A DNA stretch of 6,421 bases from Phycisphaerae bacterium (lineage in GTDB: Bacteria > Planctomycetota > Phycisphaerae > Phycisphaerales > SM1A02). Both the position numbers and the translations under genes were made by a program. The first letter of the stretch is position 1. Each line of letters opens with the position of its first letter. The notes below the pieces were generated by a model. The model was not told where the DNA came from. It saw only the letters and a program-made list of their open reading frames with translations, and did not search any database. The stretch covers positions 1-6,421 of the forward strand of contig VGXK01000122.1 in the NCBI GenBank assembly GCA_016873355.1, read 5' to 3'. Shown one piece after another: positions 1-6,421 of the stretch.

Positions 1-26
1 CGATTGTCGTGGGCGCGGCCGCGGGA

Positions 27-446
27 CTACGGTCGCTCGCGGATCGCCGAGAGGATCTGGCCCACGCGATAGCGATAGAGCTCGGCGGCGGCGCGGAAGG
101 CGAGCGTGTTCTCCGCGAGGTCGGCGAGCAGCCGATCGGAGTCGGCGTCGGTGCGATCGTGGAAGAGCAGGTTCTCGCCGCGCGGCCGCGGTTCGAGCAC
201 CACCTCGCCGCCCTCGAAGCGAACGCCCTGCGTGTCCTGGGGCGCCAGCGTGGCGCTACGACCCTCGCGCACCGCGTCGATCGCATCGCGGAGCGAGCGC
301 TGGAACTCCTCGACGGGCACGTCGACGGGACGGAATCCCGGGGTCGACAGGTTCGCGAGATTGTGTGCCAGAAGCGCCTGGCGCGCCGAGCTGAACCGCA
401 TCAGCGATTCGAGCGTTCGCGAGGTTGTCGAGTCGAGCATGTCCAT
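27..446 (-). CDS. flgB: Flagellar basal-body rod protein FlgB
   Basis: The protein has 139 residues, the usual FlgB length. FlgB is the most cell-proximal rod subunit, exported by the flagellar type III system and built onto the MS-ring/FliE base. The N-terminal rod signature is clear: RQALLAHNLANLSTPGFRPV (~22-41) corresponds to the family's LA.N.AN..TPG[FY]. The C-terminal helix (~104-136, LLADLAENTLAFRAAAELYR) corresponds to the family's 'M..LAEN.L.Y.A....' region. The middle is divergent, as is common. Start choice: ATG at 446, with a second ATG two codons later at 440; neither has a Shine-Dalgarno sequence, since the bases just before it read ACCTCCGC. The gene ends in TAG 26 bases before the window edge. 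In most genomes flgC follows directly, and none of it is visible here. It probably begins a rod/hook operon driven by the sigma-54-type promoter just upstream. Confidence 0.95.
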   Translation of the reverse strand: MDMLDSTTSRTLESLMRFSSARQALLAHNLANLSTPGFRPVDVPVEEFQRSLRDAIDAVREGRSATLAPQDTQGVRFEGGEVVLEPRPRGENLLFHDRTDADSDRLLADLAENTLAFRAAAELYRYRVGQILSAIRERP

Positions 447-460
447 GCGGAGGTTTCAGC

Positions 461-476
461 GGCAAGCGGCGCGCCG
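461..476 (-). promoter_or_regulatory. Sigma-54 (-24/-12) promoter candidate for flgB
   Basis: The minus strand reads CGGCGCGccgcTTGCC from 476 to 461, against the consensus TGGCACGnnnnTTGCA. The diagnostic GG (475-474) and GC (463-462) are separated by exactly 10 bases; mismatches are the leading T, the A in the -24 box and the last base. It lies in the 85-base gap after a terminator and just downstream of a sigma-54 activator gene. Transcription would start near 450. High G+C raises the chance of an accidental match, but the TTGC box and context argue for it. Confidence 0.5.
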
Positions 477-504
477 GCCGTTGGGTAAAACAGCGCGCCG
501 GCCG
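469..504. repeat. 12-base direct repeat shared by the terminator stem and the flgB promoter region
   Basis: GCGCGCCGGCCG (plus strand) occurs exactly at 469-480 and 493-504, 24 bases start to start. The reverse complement of the same word, with one change, forms the other terminator arm at 512-523. The upstream arm of the transcript can therefore pair with either copy. The copy at 469-480 also supplies the -24 GG of the sigma-54 promoter candidate. Confidence 0.6.
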
Positions 505-523
505 CCCTGGCCGACCGGCGCGC
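487..523 (-). terminator. Intrinsic terminator closing the TPR-kinase-regulator operon
   Basis: On the minus strand, 9 bases after the regulator's TAG, a 12-base-pair stem (523-512 with 504-493, one G-U pair) encloses a 7-base loop (511-505) and is followed at once by TGTTTTA. A stem this G+C-rich followed by a T-run is a textbook factor-independent terminator. It separates the regulator transcript from flgB, implying that flgB has its own promoter. Confidence 0.75.
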
Positions 524-531
524 CCGATGAA

Positions 532-1971
<1,440 letters not shown>

Positions 1972-1981
1972 GGAATGCTCC

Positions 1982-3112
1982 TTAGCCGCCCGGCATCTGT
2001 TCGCGCAGGCGCCGGCGCGTGCGCCTCATGCGTTCCGCGACCGCATGATCCAGCTCGCCGCCCTGGTCGAGTGGGTTGGGTGCGGGAGCGCATGCGGCCG
2101 TGCCGTTCCCCGTGCTTCCGGCATGCGCGTGGGCGACTCGGGAACCGTCGTGCGCCGAAGCGCCGCCGTCCCCGAGTCGATCCCGAGTAGCACTCTCCCC
2201 GCCGTCGGCGCCGGCGTCGATCTCCGGCTCCGAAGCGGGAAGCAGCAGTTCGATTCGAGCGCCCCCCGAGGGCGATCTCGCCGCGATCGTGACGGCGCCC
2301 GAGTGCGCGTCGACGATGCGATGGACGATCGCGAGTCCGAGCCCCGTCCCGGACTCGCGCGTGGTCACGAAGGGCGTGAAGATGCGATCGACGATCGATT
2401 CGTCGATGCCGGGACCGCCGTCCTCGACGCCGATCATCGTGACGGGCACGCGGCGACCGTCCGCGTCCAGGCGCTCGCGTCGCGCGGCGTCGATGCGCAC
2501 GCGAGGGGACGCCCCCGGCGTCTCCCGGATCGCGTCGATGGCGTTGCGGACCAGGTTCACGATCGCCTGCGTGATCGCCGACGAGTCCGCGGAGAGTTCG
2601 AGCGCGGGGTCGATCTCGACCCGCACTTCGACTCCGGCGGCGCTTCGCTCGGCCTCGCAGGAGGCGAGCGCCTCCTCCACGAGCTCGAGCACGCCTCGGC
2701 GCTCGCGCCGACCGCAGGAGGTTCGGGCGAACCGAAGCACGTCGACGACGATCGAGTCGAGGCGCGCCACCGCGCGGGAGATCTTCTCGAGCACCGCGAG
2801 CGACTCGGGCCGATCGGCGAGATCCTCGCGCAGCACTTCCGCGTGCAGGGCGATGCTCGCGAGCGGATTCCGCACCTCGTGGGCGATGCCGGCCGCCATC
2901 TCGCCGAGCGCCGCAAGGGCACGGCTGCGGCGGAGACCGTCGTGCGCCTCCGCCAGTTCGCGCTGAAGTCCCGCCACGCGCTCCTCGAGTCGCCGATGCG
3001 TCGACGAGAGTCGATCCGAGACCTCGTGGAACATCCGCAGGAGCTCGGGGAGCTCCGCGACGGCGCCGACCGCGGCGGCGATCGAACCGGCCTCGACGGG
3101 CGCGGCGCTCAT
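1982..3112 (-). CDS. Soluble sensor histidine kinase of a flagellar two-component pair
   Basis: The protein has 376 residues; its ATG at 3112 is preceded by GGAG 8 bases upstream. Its role is to autophosphorylate on a histidine and pass the phosphate to the response regulator encoded 10 bases downstream. There is no signal peptide, membrane helix or recognisable PAS/GAF domain. The N-terminus is a helix and coiled coil (~20-65), followed by the H-box AAGIAHEVRNPL with phospho-acceptor His78. The catalytic domain shows the N-box NLVRNA (186-191, key Asn190), the G1 box DGGPGI (231-236), the F-box IFTPFVTT (244-251) and the G2 box GTGLGLAI (255-262), all intact. This layout matches the soluble NtrB/FlgS-type kinases that control sigma-54 flagellar genes. 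Oddly, about 80 residues (294-376) follow the ATPase domain: a low-complexity Gly/Ala/Asp/His-rich stretch ending in a basic helix (RMRRTRRRLREQ). The input signal is not evident and probably comes through a protein contact in the cytoplasm. Confidence 0.93.
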   Translation of the reverse strand: MSAAPVEAGSIAAAVGAVAELPELLRMFHEVSDRLSSTHRRLEERVAGLQRELAEAHDGLRRSRALAALGEMAAGIAHEVRNPLASIALHAEVLREDLADRPESLAVLEKISRAVARLDSIVVDVLRFARTSCGRRERRGVLELVEEALASCEAERSAAGVEVRVEIDPALELSADSSAITQAIVNLVRNAIDAIRETPGASPRVRIDAARRERLDADGRRVPVTMIGVEDGGPGIDESIVDRIFTPFVTTRESGTGLGLAIVHRIVDAHSGAVTIAARSPSGGARIELLLPASEPEIDAGADGGESATRDRLGDGGASAHDGSRVAHAHAGSTGNGTAACAPAPNPLDQGGELDHAVAERMRRTRRRLREQMPGG

Positions 3113-3456
3113 GCCACTCGCTCCGTGAATCTCGGCTCCGGCGCGAGCGGAATCGAATGCGGCCTCGAGTTCGACGCGAGATCCGCCAGCGCGCGGTCCC
3201 GCCGCGATTCGAGCGAGGCGCGGAGCCTGGCATCCTGCGCCGTCGAGTCGCGGAGCAGCGACGCAAGTCTGCGGCGCGCCTCGCCGTCCATGGATTCGAG
3301 GCGCATCGGCGCGCAGCTCTCGCGAAGCGCCCGCACGACTTCCTCGCGGCGCCGCAGCAGCGCATCGATGCCGCCGTCGCTCGCCGAGGGGACGAGCAGC
3401 GACTCGTCGAGGCGCCGCAGCTCGGCCGCAAGCTCGAACGGGCATGCGACGCTCAC
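3109..3456 (-). CDS. Small helical protein, candidate FliT/FlgN-like flagellar export chaperone
   Basis: The protein has 115 residues from a GTG start whose GTGA overlaps the TGA of the TPR gene; its own TGA overlaps the kinase ATG (ATGA). Both 4-base overlaps and the strong GGGAGG site make this a real, translationally coupled gene although it lacks an ATG. The sequence is almost all charged amphipathic helix: ~8-22 (LAAELRRLDESLL), ~30-47 (DALLRRREEVVRALRES), ~57-73 and ~74-95 (QDARLRASLESRRDRALADL), then a Pro-rich tail. Small size, a helical bundle and the pattern 'LL..RE..V..L ... LD.RL...LE.RR' resemble FliT and FlgN, chaperones that escort filament-cap and hook-associated proteins to the flagellar type III export gate and can also feed back on transcription. 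The match is by eye to a very loose family, so the function is tentative. The place beside a flagellar kinase/regulator pair supports it. A coiled-coil partner of the kinase is the main alternative. Confidence 0.75.
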   Translation of the reverse strand: MSVACPFELAAELRRLDESLLVPSASDGGIDALLRRREEVVRALRESCAPMRLESMDGEARRRLASLLRDSTAQDARLRASLESRRDRALADLASNSRPHSIPLAPEPRFTERVA

Positions 3457-5540
3457 TCGGCGCCTCCCGTCGGCGCGTGCGCGAGCAGGTCGCTCGGCGC
3501 CTCGAACCAGAGCCGCCATGCGTCGTTCGAAAGAAGTCGCGGCGTGCCGTCGTCCGCAAGACCGTCGAGCCGAAGCAGCGCCCGTCGCCGCATCGCGCTC
3601 GAATCCACGCCCGGCAGATGGCGGAGGCGCTCGAGCGCCACGAGCGCGCTTTCCGTGTCGGGATGCCGTCGATCGACCTCCTCCCACGCCACGATCGCTT
3701 CGTCGAGACGGCCGCACGCCTCGAGCGACGCCGCGAGTCCCACTCGCGCCAGCCGCGATCGATCCCGCATCGCCGGATCGTCCGCCGGAAGATCGATCGA
3801 ATCGAACCGACCGACGACGATCGCGAAGTTCGCCGCGGCGGAACTCCACGCCTCCGAGCTTCGTGCCCGCGCGTCCGCCCGTTCCGACGGCGCCGCGGGT
3901 GCCGCGGCGCTCGCCTCGAACTCAAGCGCGATCGTCCGCCACGCATCCGCGAGCAGCAGCCGCACTTCCCCCGCATCGTCGCGGACGGGGTCGCGGCGAA
4001 GCAGCTCCTCGAGTCGCCGACACGCGATGTGGGCCTCCCCGGTCGCGTGCGCCAGGCGGCCTCGCTCGAGCAGCGCCTCCGCGTACGCCGGCGATTCGGG
4101 ATCGATGCCCGCGCCGCCCGTGAGCACGACGTCGAGCAGCCGAGCCGCCTCGGCATCCTGCCCGAGCGCGCGATGAGCCCGCGCCGCCGAAATCGGGGCC
4201 CGCGCCGCCTGCGGGCTGTTCGGGTGGATCTTCGTGAGCATGGCGTAGGCGTCGATCGCCTGCTCGAACTGCTGAAGTCCGTGCAGGAGCTCGGCGATCC
4301 GGCGCAGCACCTCCGCTCGCTCGGGATCGGAATCCGGCCGCCATCGAAGCCACTCGCGCCAGGCGCGCACCGCGTCGTCGGTCCGACCCGCGCGCTCCCA
4401 GCACTCGGCGGCGCACTGCATCGCCGCGGCGCGGACCGCGGGTCCGTCACCGCGCGCGTCCATCGACATCCGCTCCGCCAATTCCTCCGCCGACGCGGCG
4501 GCGGCGAGGAATCTCCGATTCGTCGACTCGACCTCGACCGGGTCGGGCGCCGCGTCGTCGGCGCCGCCGGAGGCCGACGAGAGCGCGGCGAAACGCGTCA
4601 TCGCGTCGCTTCGACAGGCGGCGGCGTGTCGGCGCAGCAGTTCGATCCGCTCGGGACCAGCCGAGGCGAGCTCGAGACCCTGCTCGCAGAGCTCGATCGA
4701 CGCTCGCAGCGCGCCCGACGCGCTCGCATCCTCCGAGAGCTCGAGCGACATCGACACGAGATCGGCGCAGAGCAGCCGCACGGTCGGCTCGCACACGGCG
4801 TCGGCGGCGCGGGCGCCGGCGAACGCCGCCGCCGCGACCGCGTGATCTCCGCGTGCGCTTCGAAGGAGCGCTTCCGCAAGTCGCAGACGCGAAGCCGCCA
4901 CCGGCGAGAGCGACCGCCCGAGCCACGGCGCCGCGATCGACTCCGCCTCGTCGGTTCGACCCGAGAGGGCCCGATGCAGCGATCGCTCCGCGTCGGCCCA
5001 CGCCCGCTCCGGATGATCCTCGCCGAGCGACGAACACCATTCGTCGACCTCCCGATCCGCGTCCGCGAAGCGCTCGGCGCGTCGAAGGCACTGGAGCCGT
5101 CGCGAGCGCCACGCGCCGTCCACGATGTCGGGATCCGCGTTCGCCTCCAGGTCGAGTCGCTCGAGCGCCGCGGCGGGCCGATCGTCGCGCAGCGAGAGCG
5201 CCGCCTGCGCCAGCGCCATCCGGGAACGAAGCGAACGATTGCTCGACGGCGGAAGGATCAGGGGCGGCAGGGACTCCGCCGACGACGACGACGCGCCGTC
5301 GCACGCCATCGCGTCGAGCTCGAGCGCCTCGATGCGCTCGTCGATCGTGGGCATGCGAACGGCGATCGCTTCGCTCGAACGCACGCTCCAGGCGATCGCC
5401 GCGCCCGCGACTCCGACGAGCACCGCGAACGCGCCCGCGATCACCGCGATCCGCCGTCCCCGCAACCCGGCGCGGAGCGTCGGTGCCGGGTCGGCGACCG
5501 GCATCGCCGCGGAGGTGGATTGAGACCGCTCGTCGCGCAC
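3453..5540 (-). CDS. Membrane-anchored TPR-type protein, first gene of the flagellar regulatory operon
   Basis: With the GTG start at 5540 the protein has 695 residues; TTG at 5645 (730 aa) and ATG at 5504 (683 aa) are alternatives with poorer ribosome binding sites. A short basic N-terminus (~1-30) is followed by one hydrophobic helix (~31-52, RIAVIAGAFAVLVGVAGAAI). Nearly all the rest is Ala/Leu/Arg/Glu-rich alpha-helical sequence. The clearest TPR-like helix pairs are at ~370-520 (for example GRTDDAVRAWREWLRWRPDS and GLQQFEQAIDAYAMLTKIHP), with another unit at ~603-633 (GRLDEAIVAWEEVDRRHPDT). The single helix after a basic N-terminus suggests a signal anchor with the repeats outside the cytoplasm, but the opposite orientation is possible. 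TPR arrays are protein-binding scaffolds; I see no catalytic motif. The stop overlaps the next gene's start by 4 bases, and a kinase, a sigma-54 regulator and flgB lie downstream. This suggests a role in assembling, or sensing assembly of, the flagellum; that is context inference only. Confidence 0.85.
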   Translation of the reverse strand: MRDERSQSTSAAMPVADPAPTLRAGLRGRRIAVIAGAFAVLVGVAGAAIAWSVRSSEAIAVRMPTIDERIEALELDAMACDGASSSSAESLPPLILPPSSNRSLRSRMALAQAALSLRDDRPAAALERLDLEANADPDIVDGAWRSRRLQCLRRAERFADADREVDEWCSSLGEDHPERAWADAERSLHRALSGRTDEAESIAAPWLGRSLSPVAASRLRLAEALLRSARGDHAVAAAAFAGARAADAVCEPTVRLLCADLVSMSLELSEDASASGALRASIELCEQGLELASAGPERIELLRRHAAACRSDAMTRFAALSSASGGADDAAPDPVEVESTNRRFLAAAASAEELAERMSMDARGDGPAVRAAAMQCAAECWERAGRTDDAVRAWREWLRWRPDSDPERAEVLRRIAELLHGLQQFEQAIDAYAMLTKIHPNSPQAARAPISAARAHRALGQDAEAARLLDVVLTGGAGIDPESPAYAEALLERGRLAHATGEAHIACRRLEELLRRDPVRDDAGEVRLLLADAWRTIALEFEASAAAPAAPSERADARARSSEAWSSAAANFAIVVGRFDSIDLPADDPAMRDRSRLARVGLAASLEACGRLDEAIVAWEEVDRRHPDTESALVALERLRHLPGVDSSAMRRRALLRLDGLADDGTPRLLSNDAWRLWFEAPSDLLAHAPTGGAE
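3457..3468 (-). promoter_or_regulatory. Ribosome binding site fixing the GTG start of the small gene
   Basis: GGGAGG (3468-3463) lies 6 bases before the GTG at 3456-3454. The site sits inside the last codons of the TPR gene. The frame is open further upstream, to 3849, but only this start has a strong site and a 4-base overlap with the preceding stop. Confidence 0.75.
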
Positions 5541-5554
5541 GAGATCCTCTCTCC
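5541..5554 (-). promoter_or_regulatory. Ribosome binding site fixing the TPR gene start
   Basis: GGAGAGAGG (5554-5546) stands 5 bases before a GTG at 5540-5538. It is the best Shine-Dalgarno match near any candidate start of this frame. The TTG at 5645 and the ATG at 5504 have no such purine run at a suitable distance. Confidence 0.7.
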
Positions 5555-5604
5555 GTCGCGCGAAGCGACGGGTCGACAACACGGCGAGTCCATTCGCCGC
5601 CCTC

Positions 5605-5629
5605 CCGGTATCGGCCGTCGGCCGCCCGG
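5605..5629. repeat. Interrupted palindrome in the gap upstream of the TPR gene
   Basis: CCGG and a 5-base arm (CGGCC/GGCCG) are arranged symmetrically around a 3-base centre, with CCGG repeated at the outer edge: 5605-5608, 5612-5616, 5620-5624 and 5626-5629. The inner stem is perfect and the outer pairing needs a 3-versus-1 base bulge. It overlaps the possible -10 element at 5608-5615, so it could be an operator or a leader hairpin. It has no T-run, so it is not a convincing terminator. G+C-rich DNA makes such short palindromes common. Confidence 0.3.
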
Positions 5630-5635
5630 ACCTTG
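5608..5635 (-). promoter_or_regulatory. Possible sigma-28 (FliA-type) promoter for the TPR-kinase-regulator operon
   Basis: On the minus strand GCCGATAC (5615-5608) matches 7 of 8 bases of the FliA -10 consensus GCCGATAA. Twelve bases upstream lies CAAGGTCC (5635-5628), a poor match (4 of 8) to the -35 consensus TAAAGTTT. The spacing is one base longer than the usual 11. Transcription would begin near 5601, about 60 bases before the GTG start of the TPR gene, in the only sizeable gap upstream of the operon. GCCGAT is common in DNA of this composition, so chance is a real alternative. Confidence 0.25.
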
Positions 5636-5697
5636 AGGCGCGCAATTTCTGCCGTCCGTCGCCTCGGATGGCCCGTGGAGGCCGTTTCGACCGCCGC

Positions 5698-6421
5698 TCA
5701 GCCGATCGGCGCCGTGTGAACGCGGGCGATGCGCCGCACCACCGCCGTCGACGAGACCGACTCCCCGATGCCCTGCCGAAGCGGATCGAGCAGCGTGAAG
5801 ATTCCGAGCACCGGGAGCTGGAGGATCACGGCCTTGAAGACGTTGCGGCCCAGCGTCTGGACGATCGACGGCCGGGCGCCCTCCTGCGTGCGCGCGTCGA
5901 TCACGCGCACGCCGACGACGAGCTTCCCGAACGATCTCGCGAAGATCGCTTCGCTCACTCCGGTCACCGCGACGGTGAGGAAGATGAGCGCGAAGGCAGG
6001 CACGGCGGCTTCCGTGTCGATCACGAGCGCGGGCGGCACGAGCAGTCGCGACCACGAGCTCCCGGTGGCGATCTTGACCGCGACGGCGATCGGCGCAAGA
6101 TCGATGGCGAGCGCCACGAGCCGGCGCGAGAGCGGCGCCGGTTCCCAGCCCGTCGGCAGCTTCGTCACCGGCTCCTGCCGCAGCGAGCGCACGAAGAAGA
6201 CGATCATGAGGATCGCGACGACCGTCGCGCCGAGGATCGGAAGGTGGATCCACTCGACCAGACTCGTCCTCGCGGGCTCGATCGCCTCGGGATCGCCGAC
6301 CTCGCCGGACACTGGATCGATCGCACGCACGCGGAGCCCCGACTGCTCGTCGATGAGCTTGGGTCCCGTGCGGAACCACGCCACGGCGGCGCCGCCCTCG
6401 ATCTCGGCGAGGGTGATCGGG
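5698..6421 (-). CDS. RDD-family membrane protein (5' end outside window)
   Basis: The reading frame is open to the window edge, so the N-terminus is missing; 240 residues are visible, ending at a TGA. A GTG at 6384 could serve as a start, but the frame upstream of it reads as ordinary protein (ITLAEIEGGAA) and no ribosome binding site precedes it, so I treat it as internal. The first ~50 visible residues are hydrophilic and beta-like (RVRAIDPVSGEVG), resembling the tail of a repeat or propeller-type domain. A membrane helix follows (~57-77), then an RDD-type region: PLSRRLVALAIDL at ~96-107 with the Arg and Asp typical of the family, a helix at ~140-159, the conserved-looking SFGKLVVGVRVID at ~163-175, and a last hydrophobic stretch at ~195-211. 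RDD proteins are integral membrane proteins, mostly of unknown function, sometimes linked to transport. The 157-base gap to the next gene and the lack of flagellar features suggest it is a neighbour rather than part of the flagellar operon. Family call fairly sure; function unknown. Confidence 0.8.
   Translation of the reverse strand, partial: PITLAEIEGGAAVAWFRTGPKLIDEQSGLRVRAIDPVSGEVGDPEAIEPARTSLVEWIHLPILGATVVAILMIVFFVRSLRQEPVTKLPTGWEPAPLSRRLVALAIDLAPIAVAVKIATGSSWSRLLVPPALVIDTEAAVPAFALIFLTVAVTGVSEAIFARSFGKLVVGVRVIDARTQEGARPSIVQTLGRNVFKAVILQLPVLGIFTLLDPLRQGIGESVSSTAVVRRIARVHTAPIG

Noticed and set aside
1..26. Start of flgC after flgB
   Set aside because: Only 26 bases remain after the flgB stop, with no start codon or ribosome site on the minus strand that I can support.
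3457..3849. Upstream extension of the small gene's frame
   Set aside because: It overlaps the conserved-looking end of the TPR protein and reads as Arg-rich nonsense; the GTG at 3456 has the ribosome site and stop overlap.
3113..4450. Upstream extension of the kinase frame (open to 4450)
   Set aside because: The region lies inside the TPR and small genes, the translation is Arg/Ser-rich, and the ATG at 3112 has a GGAG site and a 4-base overlap with the previous stop.
3444..5636. Long plus-strand open frame covering almost exactly the TPR gene
   Set aside because: It is antisense to a gene with clear TPR-like helices. Its product is Arg/His-rich with no domain, typical of the opposite strand of a G+C-rich gene. 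Neighbouring genes all run on the minus strand.
5641..5697. Terminator after the RDD gene
   Set aside because: Only a 5-base-pair GCCTC/GAGGC stem with a 12-base loop and no following T-run; too weak to call.

Overview
The window is a very G+C-rich stretch of bacterial chromosome. All five genes I can support lie on the minus strand, so transcription runs from base 6421 toward base 1. It looks like a flagellar regulatory locus. In transcription order it holds: the end of an RDD-family membrane protein gene (5698-6421, cut by the window edge); a large membrane-anchored TPR-type protein (3453-5540); a small helical protein (3109-3456) resembling FliT/FlgN-type flagellar export chaperones; a soluble histidine kinase (1982-3112); an NtrC-class sigma-54 response regulator (532-1971); and flgB, the first gene of a flagellar rod operon (27-446). 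The gene after flgB (flgC in most genomes) would begin beyond base 1. The combination of big TPR proteins, RDD proteins and a soluble kinase/sigma-54 regulator pair beside flgB, plus the form of the regulator's Fis-type helix-turn-helix, suggests a planctomycete or relative. That placement is inference; no marker gene is present.

The four genes from 5540 to 532 are packed as an operon. The TPR stop overlaps the small gene's GTG start by 4 bases (GTGA), the small gene's stop overlaps the kinase ATG by 4 bases (ATGA), and the regulator starts 10 bases after the kinase stop, with its ribosome binding site running through that stop codon. The operon is closed by a strong hairpin plus T-run at 487-523. 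A 157-base gap (5541-5697) separates it from the RDD gene and holds a weak sigma-28-like promoter candidate.

The 85-base gap between regulator and flgB is the most informative non-coding stretch. After the terminator it contains a well-spaced sigma-54 (-24/-12) promoter candidate pointing at flgB, as expected if the regulator just upstream activates the flagellar operon. flgB has no visible Shine-Dalgarno sequence, and the promoter would give a leader of only about 4 bases. One arm of the terminator hairpin is duplicated inside the promoter region.

Proposed logic (inference): an unknown signal, perhaps relayed by the TPR protein or the chaperone-like protein, controls the kinase. The kinase phosphorylates the regulator, which drives sigma-54 transcription of the rod/hook operon starting with flgB. 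The TPR and small genes are the least understood parts and the best candidates for something undescribed.
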